Assembly (NCBI GenBank): GCA_947457095.1
Contig: CANGUK010000002.1
Span: 1-64,000, forward strand
DNA from: Cyclobacteriaceae bacterium
GTDB lineage: Bacteria > Bacteroidota > Bacteroidia > Cytophagales > Cyclobacteriaceae
Direction of reading: 5' to 3'
DNA length: 64,000 nt
Part shown: piece by piece, positions 1 to 10,239 of the stretch
Layout: every line of letters starts with the position of its first letter
Numbering within the stretch: the first letter of the stretch is position 1
The notes under the pieces: model-generated
What the model saw: only the letters and a program-made list of their open reading frames with translations
What the model was told of the DNA's origin: nothing
Database searches by the model: none
Program-made: the position numbers and the translations under genes

Positions 1-227
1 CGTGCTGTATCTGTGCTTGTTCCTTTTGCTTCTTCTCCAAATCGCCCAAAGGCGAGTAATTTTTCCCAATTCATCATGCACAAAAGTACATCGAGCGCTA
101 GAAATTTTACCTGCTTGGAGCAAAGAATCCTCCGCAATGCAGTAGATTTTTATACTTGATCCAATCATTGGAGCAAGCCAAACCCATATTTGTGAAGAAT
201 GAGAAGAATTGAGCTAAATTTGGACCG

Positions 228-1247
228 ATGAATCCCTCTGTTTTCATGCAACGTGCTCTTGACCTCGCCGAACGAGGAAAAGGATCCGTACGTCCCAATC
301 CATTGGTGGGATGTGTTCTTGTGCATGAGGGAAAAATCATCGGAGAAGGCTACCATCAACAGTATGGAGGTCCCCATGCGGAAGTCAATGCGATCACCTC
401 CGTTATAGACAGCAAGTTACTCGCCAAGGCTACGGCCTATGTCAGTTTGGAACCTTGTTCCCACTATGGGAAAACTCCTCCTTGCGCTAATTTATTGATA
501 GAAAAAGGAATCAAATCAGTAGTAGTTGCCACCTTAGATCCCAACCCATTAGTGGCGGGAAAGGGCGTGAAGCTACTTCAGGAAGCCGGTATATCTGTTC
601 AAGTAGGACTCTTAGAACAAGAGGCGAGATGGCAAAACCGCCGGTTTTTTTGTCAGCAAGAAAAGCAGCGGCCCTACCTGATTCTCAAATGGGCCCAAAC
701 TCACGATGGGTTTATCGCCCGAGAAAACTTTGACTCCAAATGGATCAGTTGCGCACAAAGCAGGCAGCTCGTCCATCAATGGCGCGCAGAGGAGCAGGCC
801 ATCCTCGTTGGAAAAAATACAGCCCTCCACGACAACCCTCGATTGACTGTACGGGACTGGACCGGATCTGATCCCATTCGAGTGGTGCTGGATTCCAAGT
901 TGGAACTACCCGCAGACCTGCATCTATTTGATCAGCAGATCCCCACCCTTTGCTACACTACCCTGAAAAGCGAAAAATTGCCGAACCTGGAGTGGGTGAA
1001 ACTGCCCCAACTTTCCCTAGAGGCCTTGTTGGCGGATCTACATGCCCGCCAAATTCAAAGTGTCCTGATTGAAGGAGGAAGTCAAACTATCAATCAGTTT
1101 TTGGCAGCAGGTCTTTGGGATGAGGCCCGCGTATTTACTGCTCCCATTGAATTTGAACGCGGTATTGCCGCTCCAACACTTACACAAACTCCTGCCGAAT
1201 CGCATGCGATTGGGGAGGATCAACTAGACATTTATTACCATGGCTGA
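228..1247 (+). CDS. ribD: Bifunctional diaminohydroxyphosphoribosylaminopyrimidine deaminase / 5-amino-6-(5-phosphoribosylamino)uracil reductase RibD
   Basis: Deaminase motif HAEVNAI...EPCSHYGKTPPCANLL followed by a C-terminal reductase domain (LILKWAQTHDGFIA, LIEGGSQTINQFL). Confidence 0.95.
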   Translation: MNPSVFMQRALDLAERGKGSVRPNPLVGCVLVHEGKIIGEGYHQQYGGPHAEVNAITSVIDSKLLAKATAYVSLEPCSHYGKTPPCANLLIEKGIKSVVVATLDPNPLVAGKGVKLLQEAGISVQVGLLEQEARWQNRRFFCQQEKQRPYLILKWAQTHDGFIARENFDSKWISCAQSRQLVHQWRAEEQAILVGKNTALHDNPRLTVRDWTGSDPIRVVLDSKLELPADLHLFDQQIPTLCYTTLKSEKLPNLEWVKLPQLSLEALLADLHARQIQSVLIEGGSQTINQFLAAGLWDEARVFTAPIEFERGIAAPTLTQTPAESHAIGEDQLDIYYHG

Positions 1248-1728
1248 AACCCTATTCCTTCCTCAAGCGGGAAGCAAAGAAGAAATTTACGAAGCGCTCA
1301 TCCCTCAAGTAGAAGCATTGATTTCTGGCGAACAGGATTTGGTGGCCAATCTAGCCAATATCGCTGCTGCCCTTCGGGAGGCTTTTGGCTTTTTTTGGGT
1401 GGGGTTTTATGTAGTTCAAGGCCAGGAATTGGTGCTCGGCCCCTTTCAAGGTCCTATCGCCTGTACCCGAATTGCCTACGGGAGAGGTGTCTGTGGAACA
1501 GCCTGGAAGGAAAAGAAAACGCAGTTGGTCCCCGATGTAGAGGCATTTCCAGGTCACATCGCCTGTAGTTCGGCGTCCAAGTCCGAAATCGTCGTGCCTG
1601 CATTTCAGGATGGAGAAGTATTTCTCGTATTGGATGTGGATAGCGATACCTTGGATGATTTTGATGCGGTAGACCAGCGCTACATGGAGGATTTGATGGG
1701 TATTCTCGAAAAAACTAGAACTACTTAA
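1240..1728 (+). CDS. GAF domain protein, likely free methionine-(R)-sulfoxide reductase
   Basis: fRMsr-like GAF sequence FFWVGFYVV...LGPFQGPIACTRIAYGRGVCGTAW...VPDVEAFPGHIACSSASKSEIVVP; overlaps the ribD end by 8 nt. Confidence 0.88.
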   Translation: MAETLFLPQAGSKEEIYEALIPQVEALISGEQDLVANLANIAAALREAFGFFWVGFYVVQGQELVLGPFQGPIACTRIAYGRGVCGTAWKEKKTQLVPDVEAFPGHIACSSASKSEIVVPAFQDGEVFLVLDVDSDTLDDFDAVDQRYMEDLMGILEKTRTT

Positions 1729-2485
1729 GCGCCTCGCCAACAAAGTTCTGAACCACCGCTAAGGACTTTTCTTTTTCCTCCACCATTCCCAAATGCCCTA
1801 CTCCATCGAGTTCGATGTAGTGGGTATAGGCCCCCTGCTGCGCACGGCTGGATTCAATTTTGACTGATCCATCCAAGGTCCCTGCTAGCAGCAACTTTGG
1901 TCCTGCAAACTGATGGAGTACTTCCATCCGATCTTTGCGGTCACGCATCGCCACCGTGTAGGCGAGTAATCCCTCTAAACTGGAACGCTTCCCGTCTTCA
2001 ATGGCCTGTGCCATGGCGTCAGCTAGCTCGATTCGGCGGTGTTCAGGAAATAGCTGAGGAACAAAAGAAGTGACAAACTTGACTGCCCCATGCTTTTTCA
2101 AAAAGGTGAGCGTGCGGTTGCGCATCTCCTTTTTTTCCAAATCATCTCCAAAAGCCGTGGAGTGAAGTAGGCCTACGGCCTTGATCCGATCCCCCATGCG
2201 CTCGAGTAGGGCCAAGGCCAGATAGCCGCCTAGGGAATGTCCCAATACGATGGGATTTTGAATTTGTACCGCTTGCATCCAGCCTTCGAGTTGCTCAGCG
2301 ACTTCCTCAAGACTATGGATGGGATGTGTAAGTGGTGAATTGCCAAATCCAGGTAAATCAGGGCAAATTACCCGGTATTGGGTAGACAATGAATCGGCAA
2401 AGTAGTGCCACATCTCTCCAGATTCACAAAAACCATGAAGAAAGAGCAGCGGATGACCTTGGCCTTTTTCAAAAAAATGCAGCAT
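1721..2485 (-). CDS. Alpha/beta hydrolase
   Basis: LLFLHGFCESGEMW, nucleophile elbow GHSLGGYLAL, C-terminal GVGHLGMVE. Confidence 0.9.
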   Translation of the reverse strand: MLHFFEKGQGHPLLFLHGFCESGEMWHYFADSLSTQYRVICPDLPGFGNSPLTHPIHSLEEVAEQLEGWMQAVQIQNPIVLGHSLGGYLALALLERMGDRIKAVGLLHSTAFGDDLEKKEMRNRTLTFLKKHGAVKFVTSFVPQLFPEHRRIELADAMAQAIEDGKRSSLEGLLAYTVAMRDRKDRMEVLHQFAGPKLLLAGTLDGSVKIESSRAQQGAYTHYIELDGVGHLGMVEEKEKSLAVVQNFVGEALK

Positions 2486-2499
2486 GGAATTGCTGTTTT

Positions 2500-4413
2500 T
2501 TAGGCGAATTGTTCTTGCTCGGTCAGTGCTTTCACTGCATTGGCGATGCCCTGAGGATCAAAGCCACAGTCGCGGTGCAGGTCCAATTGCTCCCCGTGTT
2601 CGATAATGTCATCGGGAATCCCCAAACGCTTCACCTGGGCATGATAGCCTTGGTCCACCATCCATTCAAGTACTGCAGATCCAAAACCTCCCATCAAGCA
2701 TCCATCTTCCACGGTAATTACCTTTTTGAAAGTGGAGAAGATTTCGAGTAATAATTTTTCATCCAAAGGCTTCACAAAGCGCATGTCGTAATGGGCAGGG
2801 TTCAAGCCTTCTTTGGCAAGGGATTCGCAGGCCTCCACGGCATAATTGCCTATATGTCCAAGCGTCAAGATTGCCACCTCTTCACCGGATTTGATACATC
2901 TGCCTTGACCCACAGGGATCTCTTGCAAAGGTGTTTTCCAGTTAGGCATGACGCCATTTCCTCTTGGGTAACGAATGGAAAATGGCCCTCCGTAGTGGGA
3001 TGCTGTATACATCAGGTTGCGCAATTCTTCCTCATTCATTGGTGATGAGACCACTAGGTTGGGAACGCAACGGAAATACGCGATATCGTAAGCTCCGTGG
3101 TGGGTAGGACCATCTGCACCGGCAAAGCCAGCACGATCCAAACAAAATACCACAGGCAAATTTTGAAGGCACACGTCATGTACCACTTGGTCATAGGCGC
3201 GCTGCATAAAGGAAGAGTAAATGTTGCAGAAAGGAACGAGTCCTTGAGTTGCCATCCCCGCAGAGAAGGTAACCGCATGCTGCTCTGCAATGCCTACATC
3301 AAAGGCACGGTCAGGCATGGCCGCCATCATCAAGTTCATCGAAGAACCCGAAGGCATGGCTGGGGTTACCCCCATGATGCGTGCATCTTTTTCTGCAAGT
3401 TCAATTAGGGTGTTTCCAAACACATCTTGGTATTTGGGAGGCTGCGGGCTGCTTGGTGTTTTTTTGTGAATCTCTCCAGTCAGCTTGTCAAATGTCCCTG
3501 GAGCATGCCAGGTAGTTTTGTTTCCACTTTCTGCCGGGCCATAACCCTTTCCTTTAACTGTAATGCAGTGGAGAATTTTTGGTCCTGGAATATCTTTGAG
3601 GTCGCGTAGAATCTCTACCAAGTGATCCACATCGTGCCCATCTACAGGCCCAAAGTACCGCAGGTTGAGGGATTCAAAGAGGTTGCTTTGCTTCAGCACT
3701 GCTGACTTGATTGCCCCTTCTACCTTGGAAATAATTTCTTGTGCACTGCTACCAAACTTACTCAGCTTACCCAACACATTCCATACCTCGTCTTTCACCT
3801 TGTTGTAGGTGTGCGAAGTAGTGATGTCTGTCAAGTAATCCTTCAAGGCGCCCACATTGGGATCGATAGACATGCAATTGTCGTTAAGGATAATGAGCAA
3901 GTTAGTTCCGCTCACACCTGCATGATTTAAGGCTTCAAAAGCCATACCTCCAGTTAGGGCTCCATCACCGATGACTGCTACATGTTGCAAGTCAGTTCCC
4001 TTGTATTTGGAGGCCATAGCCATGCCCAGTGCCGCAGAAATAGAGGTGCTGGAGTGACCTACGCCAAAGGTATCGTAGTTACTTTCCTTGCGCTTTGGAA
4101 ACCCTGAAATACCTCCATACACACGATTCGTGTGAAAGACATCTCTTCTACCGGTCAAGATTTTATGCCCATAGGCTTGGTGTCCCACATCCCAGACCAA
4201 CTGGTCTTCAGGGGTGTTGAGCACGTAATGGAGGGCTACTGAAAGCTCAACCACACCCAAGCTCGCCCCAAAATGGCCACCATACACCGATACATTATCG
4301 ATGATAAATTGGCGAAGCTCCTGACTAATCTGAACTAAAGAATCTTTGGAAAAATTCTTCAAATCAGCAGGGCTATTGATTTGGGCTAGTAACGGACCGG
4401 GTTGTATGTGCAT
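2500..4413 (-). CDS. dxs: 1-deoxy-D-xylulose-5-phosphate synthase
   Basis: GGHFGASLGVVELSVALHYV, VWDVGHQAYGHKILTGR, GDGALTGGMAFEALNHAG, DRAGFAGADGPTHHGAYD; start taken at internal MHIQPGPLL rather than the ORF-track start at 4500. Confidence 0.96.
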   Translation of the reverse strand: MHIQPGPLLAQINSPADLKNFSKDSLVQISQELRQFIIDNVSVYGGHFGASLGVVELSVALHYVLNTPEDQLVWDVGHQAYGHKILTGRRDVFHTNRVYGGISGFPKRKESNYDTFGVGHSSTSISAALGMAMASKYKGTDLQHVAVIGDGALTGGMAFEALNHAGVSGTNLLIILNDNCMSIDPNVGALKDYLTDITTSHTYNKVKDEVWNVLGKLSKFGSSAQEIISKVEGAIKSAVLKQSNLFESLNLRYFGPVDGHDVDHLVEILRDLKDIPGPKILHCITVKGKGYGPAESGNKTTWHAPGTFDKLTGEIHKKTPSSPQPPKYQDVFGNTLIELAEKDARIMGVTPAMPSGSSMNLMMAAMPDRAFDVGIAEQHAVTFSAGMATQGLVPFCNIYSSFMQRAYDQVVHDVCLQNLPVVFCLDRAGFAGADGPTHHGAYDIAYFRCVPNLVVSSPMNEEELRNLMYTASHYGGPFSIRYPRGNGVMPNWKTPLQEIPVGQGRCIKSGEEVAILTLGHIGNYAVEACESLAKEGLNPAHYDMRFVKPLDEKLLLEIFSTFKKVITVEDGCLMGGFGSAVLEWMVDQGYHAQVKRLGIPDDIIEHGEQLDLHRDCGFDPQGIANAVKALTEQEQFA

Positions 4414-4579
4414 CGGCAAAGGGTTATAGTCAAAAAAGATTAACTTTTTAGCTGTCCTGTTTGTTTGAAAATACAGCAGAATCAAAGTGACTCTTTCCAA
4501 ATTCTAGTCTTAAGAATTCGATGAATTGAATATCTTTGACTAGGAGTAAACAAAATTAATCCAATTAATTAAATATCCC

Positions 4580-5332
4580 GTGAGTTTCGAAATCAAATTA
4601 CCCTTGTTCGAAGGTCCCTTCGATCTCATGCTCTTTTTTATAGAGCGGGACGAACTGGATATTTATGACATTCCCATTTCCAAGATCACCAATGATTTTT
4701 TGGATTACGTCCATCAATTGGAAACGTTAGAAATTGAGGTGGCCAGTGAATTTATCCTCTTTGCTGCCACGCTCATGAAGATTAAGTCTCGAATGCTGCT
4801 CCCTAGGCCGGAAGTCAATGAGCAGGGAGAAGTCATCGATCCTCGGGAAGAACTCGTGCGAAACCTTCTTGAGTACAAAAAATACAAGTCAGTCGTAGAA
4901 GAGCTTTCTGCGCTAGAGCAGGATCGCTTATCCAAAGAAAAGCGAGGAAACCTAGTAAAAGAACTTCAGGAATTGAGCAAGTTGGAAGATGTAGAAGGGG
5001 AATTGCAGCACTTGGATCTCTATAAACTACTCAATGTGTTTCAAAAATGTATGTCTCGCCATGCATTGCGGACAGATGAACCCAAACATACCATCATCCA
5101 ATATCCTTACACCATTGAACAACAGAAGGAGTTTGTGCTTGAAAAAATCAGTTTCAAGAAGCAAGTTCCTTTTACCGAATTAATCGCCTACAAACCGGAA
5201 AAAATCTTTGTGATCTATACTTTTTTGGCCATTCTTGAGTTGCTACAGCTTTCGGCATTGACCCTGGTCCTAGGGGAAGGCTACAACAATTTTTGGGTAG
5301 AAAAAATCGAACCTGTCGCCACGGAAGTATGA
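4580..5332 (+). CDS. scpA: Segregation and condensation protein A
   Basis: FEGPFDLMLFFIERDELDIYDIPISKITNDFLDYV is typical ScpA; GTG start; stop overlaps the next gene's ATG (ATGA). Confidence 0.93.
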   Translation: MSFEIKLPLFEGPFDLMLFFIERDELDIYDIPISKITNDFLDYVHQLETLEIEVASEFILFAATLMKIKSRMLLPRPEVNEQGEVIDPREELVRNLLEYKKYKSVVEELSALEQDRLSKEKRGNLVKELQELSKLEDVEGELQHLDLYKLLNVFQKCMSRHALRTDEPKHTIIQYPYTIEQQKEFVLEKISFKKQVPFTELIAYKPEKIFVIYTFLAILELLQLSALTLVLGEGYNNFWVEKIEPVATEV

Positions 5333-6390
5333 AGTTAGACAACAAAAAGATTTTCCAAACCCTCAACCCAAATAAGGTTTGGTGGCCGATAATTATTGGA
5401 TTGGGGATTGTTTTCGCCCTGTTTTATTTTGACCCAAACCTAACTTCAGAAAATTTGAAGGTGGTGGTGGACGCCTCCCCCCTATTTATTTTCCTATCTA
5501 TCTTGGTCATCTTCTTTCGGGATTTTGGCTACGTCTACCGAATTCGTGAGATCACCGACCGGCAGCTCACCTGGACCCGATCCATCTATGTGATTATTCT
5601 CTGGGAATTTGCTTCCGCAGTGACACCATCGGTAGTTGGTGGTACAGCAGTGGCGATGTTTATCTTGAACAAGGAAGGAATCAAAATGGGAAAAGCTATT
5701 GCTTACGTGATGGTGACAGCTATTTTGGACAACCTCTTCTTCGTCATTGGCGCACCCATCATCTTGTATTTGGCACAGGATAATATTTTTCCCGAAAGCG
5801 CACTGCTAGAATCGCAACTCGGTAGTAGCCTTCAAGCCATTTTTTGGATCAGTTATTCGCTCTATGCCTCCTACAGTTTTGTGATGGCAGCAGCCTTGTT
5901 TTACAGACCTCGCGTATTCAAGTGGATCTTGATCAAACTATTTTCAATCCGATTTCTTCGGCGCTGGAAGCACGATGCACAGGATTATGGAGATCAAATT
6001 ATCGAGGCCTCCAAACAGCTCGCTGGCAAGCATTATTCCTACTGGCTAAAAATTGTAGGTGCCACCATCTTCGTTTGGTCCTCTCGCTACCTAATGCTCA
6101 ATGCGCTGATGGGTGCCTTTGTACCTTTGGATCTTTTTGACAACATCATCGTATTTGCCCGCCAGGTGATCATGTGGATTGTCATGATGATTTCCCCAAC
6201 CCCAGGCAGCAGCGGAACAGCAGAGTTTTTCTTCGGCGTATTTTTCGAGCAGTTTTTGCAGAAATATACCTTTGTAACCAGCATCATTTGGAGATTGCTT
6301 TCCTACTATCCGTATTTGATTTTGGGGGCGATCTTCCTACCACGCTGGGTACGTCAAGTATTCTTTAACAAGAAAAAGGAGTTAAGCTAA
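5329..6390 (+). CDS. Lysylphosphatidylglycerol synthase TM-region family (UPF0104-like) membrane protein
   Basis: Multi-TM protein with WEFASAVTPSVVGGTAVAMFILNKEG and MMISPTPGSSGTAEFFF; start moved to the ATG overlapping the scpA stop. Confidence 0.88.
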   Translation: MKLDNKKIFQTLNPNKVWWPIIIGLGIVFALFYFDPNLTSENLKVVVDASPLFIFLSILVIFFRDFGYVYRIREITDRQLTWTRSIYVIILWEFASAVTPSVVGGTAVAMFILNKEGIKMGKAIAYVMVTAILDNLFFVIGAPIILYLAQDNIFPESALLESQLGSSLQAIFWISYSLYASYSFVMAAALFYRPRVFKWILIKLFSIRFLRRWKHDAQDYGDQIIEASKQLAGKHYSYWLKIVGATIFVWSSRYLMLNALMGAFVPLDLFDNIIVFARQVIMWIVMMISPTPGSSGTAEFFFGVFFEQFLQKYTFVTSIIWRLLSYYPYLILGAIFLPRWVRQVFFNKKKELS

Positions 6391-8862
6391 ATGTTGACCG
6401 TCCTCACACGATCCCTTTTAGAACAAATCACTGGAGGTAAGGGCCTGGGAAAGGATCCTGGCCAACCTATTGCACAAATCAGCATTGATTCGAGACAGGT
6501 TCTCCATCCCGAACAAACGTTATTTGTAGCTCTAAAAGGGGCCAAAGCAGATGGAATAGCATTTGTGTCAGAGCTATTGGACTTAGGAGTAGCGTATTTT
6601 TTGGTGGATCAACAAGCTAGTATTCCTTCTTCCTGGCTCGAAAAGGGCTATTTTATCCAAGTGAAGGATACACGAACCGCACTTCAATCTTTGGCCTCCT
6701 ACCAACGTGCTCAATTCACCAAACCGGTGGTGGGCATCACGGGAAGCAATGGCAAAACCATCGTGAAGGAATGGCTTGGGCAGGTGCTCAGCCAACAGTT
6801 TGCGGTAGCAAAAAGCCCCAAAAGTTACAATTCCCAAGTGGGGGTACCCCTATCCATCTTCGGCATTCAATCCTACCACCAGGTGGCCATCTTGGAAGCA
6901 GGCGTATCCAAAACAGGTGATATGGATACCTTGGCAAAAATGATCCTACCTGGATTGGGGATTTTCACCAACATTGGTTCTGCGCATGAGGAAGGATTCC
7001 CTGGGATGAAAGAGAAGATTGCCGAGAAACTCAAACTATTTGCAGGAGTCAACTTCCTTCTCTATTGCAGAGATCATGACCTATTGGCTCAGGAAATTGA
7101 GCAACAGGTGCCCGCTGAAAATCGCATCTCTTGGTCCAAAAAAGCAGGGGCGGACTACAGCGTATCTTGGAAAAGCCAGGATACCAGCTCACGAATTGTG
7201 GTCATGAAAAGTGACCTTCAAACGCTAACCTTTCAGGTGCCCTTTACCGACCAGGCCTCTTTGGAAAACGTCACCCACGTAATCCTTGCTGCCCTGAGTT
7301 TGGGTCAGGAAATCCATGGAATACAAGAAGGACTGAGTCACCTCAAGCCTGTGGACATGCGTCTGACGCTCAAGCCAGGACTCAACGAGTCCCTCCTGAT
7401 TGACGACACCTACAACAATGACCTGGCTGGACTGAAGGTAGCCCTTGAGTTTATGAGTCAGCAACGACCAAAACGCTCCAAAATCCTCATTATTTCAGAC
7501 TTACTCCAGCAAGGGCTTCCCGAGAAAGTCTACAAAGAGGCAGCTGAATTGATTCGCTCCTACAGCATCGATCATGTGATTGGGGTGGGAACCCAGATTC
7601 AGCATCTGGAAACCTTCCTTGGAAAAGGAATGCGCACCTACTCCAACACAGAGCAGCTCCTGCAAGAACTACAGCCGGAGCAGTTTCAAAACGACCTCAT
7701 CCTCATTACTGGGGCTCGGGAATATGCATTTGAGCGGGTAGTGAATCGACTTCAGCAACGCATCCACGGCACCACCTTGGAGATCAATTTGAATGCCCTG
7801 ACCCATAATTTCAATTTTTACAAACGACAGCTTGCGCCAGGCACCCGAGTCATGGTGATGGTCAAAGCCTTTGCCTACGGGGGAGGCGCCGCAGAAATCG
7901 CGAACCACCTGCAGACCTTGGGAGCCGATTACTTAGCAGTAGCCTATACCGATGAGGGGGTAAGCCTCCGCAAACAAGGAATTCAGCTTCCCATCATGGT
8001 ATTGAACCCAGTAGAAGAATCCTTCGATTTGCTGTACCAATACCAACTCGAGCCGGTGGTATTTAGCCCAGAATTTTTCAGGAAATTGGGGATTTTTTCA
8101 CAGCATCAAGCCCTCCAACTTTCCATTCATTTGGATCTTGACACCGGCATGAACCGGCTAGGATTTGAGGCCGCTCAACTGGAAGAACTGAAGTCCTTAA
8201 TCCAGCAGTACCCACAACTGCATCTTGCGAGTTTGTACACCCACTTGGTGGGCGCGGATGAGGAAGCGCATCATGATTTTTCGTTGCAGCAGCTGGAGCA
8301 GTTTATGAAAATGAGCGAATCTATTTGTTCCATCCTATCCTACCGCCCCCTGCGCCATGCACTCAACTCGGCGGGGATTGTGCGGTACCCAGACTACCAA
8401 CTCGACCTCGTTCGTTTGGGAATTGGGTTGTATGGGGTAGAAGTAACAGGCAAGCACGACCGCTCGTTGAAGGCCGTCAGCACCTTGAAAACCACCATTT
8501 CCCAACTCAAAACCATCGCTCCAGGAGCTACTGTCGGCTATTCCAGAAAAGGGCGTTTGCCCGAAGGAGGTCGAATCGCCACCTTGGCCATCGGCTATGC
8601 AGATGGCTACGACCGGAGATTTTCCCAAGGAAAGGGCTATGTCCTGATCCATGGCAAGAAGGCGCCCGTCATTGGCAATGTCTGCATGGATATGGTCATG
8701 GTGGATGTCAGCGCTATTCCTGAAGCCAAGGCGGGAGATGAAGCCATCGTCTATGGAGAGCAGATTTCATTGAAGGAGCTGGCCGATCAAATTGGTACCA
8801 TCCCCTACGAACTCCTCACCAATATCAGTGGACGCGTCAAGCGGGTGTATTATCTGGATTGA
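6391..8862 (+). CDS. Bifunctional UDP-N-acetylmuramoyl-tripeptide:D-alanyl-D-alanine ligase / alanine racemase (MurF-Alr fusion)
   Basis: MurF half with Mur-ligase P-loop GITGSNGKTIVKEW; Alr half with PLP-lysine region MVMVKAFAYGGGA and GNVCMDMVMVDVS. Confidence 0.95.
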   Translation: MLTVLTRSLLEQITGGKGLGKDPGQPIAQISIDSRQVLHPEQTLFVALKGAKADGIAFVSELLDLGVAYFLVDQQASIPSSWLEKGYFIQVKDTRTALQSLASYQRAQFTKPVVGITGSNGKTIVKEWLGQVLSQQFAVAKSPKSYNSQVGVPLSIFGIQSYHQVAILEAGVSKTGDMDTLAKMILPGLGIFTNIGSAHEEGFPGMKEKIAEKLKLFAGVNFLLYCRDHDLLAQEIEQQVPAENRISWSKKAGADYSVSWKSQDTSSRIVVMKSDLQTLTFQVPFTDQASLENVTHVILAALSLGQEIHGIQEGLSHLKPVDMRLTLKPGLNESLLIDDTYNNDLAGLKVALEFMSQQRPKRSKILIISDLLQQGLPEKVYKEAAELIRSYSIDHVIGVGTQIQHLETFLGKGMRTYSNTEQLLQELQPEQFQNDLILITGAREYAFERVVNRLQQRIHGTTLEINLNALTHNFNFYKRQLAPGTRVMVMVKAFAYGGGAAEIANHLQTLGADYLAVAYTDEGVSLRKQGIQLPIMVLNPVEESFDLLYQYQLEPVVFSPEFFRKLGIFSQHQALQLSIHLDLDTGMNRLGFEAAQLEELKSLIQQYPQLHLASLYTHLVGADEEAHHDFSLQQLEQFMKMSESICSILSYRPLRHALNSAGIVRYPDYQLDLVRLGIGLYGVEVTGKHDRSLKAVSTLKTTISQLKTIAPGATVGYSRKGRLPEGGRIATLAIGYADGYDRRFSQGKGYVLIHGKKAPVIGNVCMDMVMVDVSAIPEAKAGDEAIVYGEQISLKELADQIGTIPYELLTNISGRVKRVYYLD

Positions 8863-8877
8863 AAACTGCAGTTGACC

Positions 8878-10074
8878 TTAGGGTAGTGATTTTTTCCAAC
8901 CCAGGTCTTGGGAAGCGTAAATGCTAGCCCTTCCACTAAAAATAAAGGCCACCAAACAGGCAAGCCCCAAGTAAATCCCTGCTTCCAGGCCAAACAATTC
9001 CATCCCCATCAAGGTACTGGCCAAAGGAGTATTTGTAGCTCCGGCAAACACCCCCACAAATCCACATCCCGCCAAAAGTGCTAATGGAAGCGGAATGTAG
9101 GCTGCCAGTGCATTGCCCAAGGTGGCGCCCGTGAAGAAAAGTGGTGTGACCTCTCCTCCTTTAAATCCTGAGCCTAGCGTCAAGGCTGTCAAACCTGTTT
9201 TTGCCAAAAAATCATACCAGGGGAGTGGCGTCTCGAAGGCCTCCACAATTCGTGGAATCCCCAAACCTATGTAAGTATATGCCCCGGTGATGTACACAAT
9301 TCCAGCCACCAAAACTCCGCCTAGTAGTGGCCGAAGCGGGGGATACGAAATGCTGTTGAAGAGTCGACTTAGCCCATGACCCGCCTCCACAAATAGGCGG
9401 GCTGCCAAGCCAAAGGCAATCCCTGCTGGAATCATCCAGCCCAAGTTGATCAGGGTAAGAGGAGCCACCTCAGGAATGGCGTAGGCGGTATGTCCAATGC
9501 CCCAGACCCAATCGCAGACCCAATAGGCCGTAAACGCAGCCCAGAAAGCTGGAAAAATGGTATTTGGATCTATTTTTCGGCGAAATAACCATTCCAGAGA
9601 AAATACAGCTCCTGCCAGGGGAGTGCCAAACACGGAGGCAAATCCCCCAGCAACTCCACAAATCAGGAGCGTCCTTCCCGTCTGTGCATCAAGGGACCAT
9701 CGCTTGCCTAATTGGGTGGCTAAAGAAGCACTCATCTGCACTGCTGTTCCTTCCCTGCCGGCCGAGCCCCCAAAAAGATGGGTGATCAAGGTGCCAAACA
9801 AAACAAAAGGAGCCATCCGCAAAGGCAGGACCGGCTGAGGACTGTATAGCCCCTCCAAGATCAAATTGTTTCCTTTTTCTATACCCGACCCGTAGCGGTG
9901 GTAGCAGTAGCCAATGGCAAATCCTGCAAGGGGTAAACCGCCCAAAAGCCAAAGGTGGGCGTCACGAACCTGACCTACCCAATCCAAGGAAAGCAAAAAA
10001 ATAGCGGAGGCAGAGCCCGACAAGGTTCCGATGCAAGCGGCAATGGCAATCCAAAAAAGAAAGTATTTCAACAA
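8878..10074 (-). CDS. ClC-family chloride channel / transporter
   Basis: GGSAGREGTAVQMSASLA (GREGP-like motif), GVAGGFASVFGTPLAGAVFSLEW, GSGFKGGEVTPLFFTGATLGN. Confidence 0.93.
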   Translation of the reverse strand: MLKYFLFWIAIAACIGTLSGSASAIFLLSLDWVGQVRDAHLWLLGGLPLAGFAIGYCYHRYGSGIEKGNNLILEGLYSPQPVLPLRMAPFVLFGTLITHLFGGSAGREGTAVQMSASLATQLGKRWSLDAQTGRTLLICGVAGGFASVFGTPLAGAVFSLEWLFRRKIDPNTIFPAFWAAFTAYWVCDWVWGIGHTAYAIPEVAPLTLINLGWMIPAGIAFGLAARLFVEAGHGLSRLFNSISYPPLRPLLGGVLVAGIVYITGAYTYIGLGIPRIVEAFETPLPWYDFLAKTGLTALTLGSGFKGGEVTPLFFTGATLGNALAAYIPLPLALLAGCGFVGVFAGATNTPLASTLMGMELFGLEAGIYLGLACLVAFIFSGRASIYASQDLGWKKSLP

Positions 10075-10239
10075 GGTAATTGGGGTTGTAAAGCCTTTGC
10101 GTACAAAGAAAAGGGGATTTTAAAGAATTACAGGGACAAGAATTACTTTTTTAAGCCTGTTGTTCACATTTTTTGGACATAAGTTCCCCCGCGAGCAACC
10201 AATTGCTGCACAAATGAGTTATCCACAAAATACGCGTTC

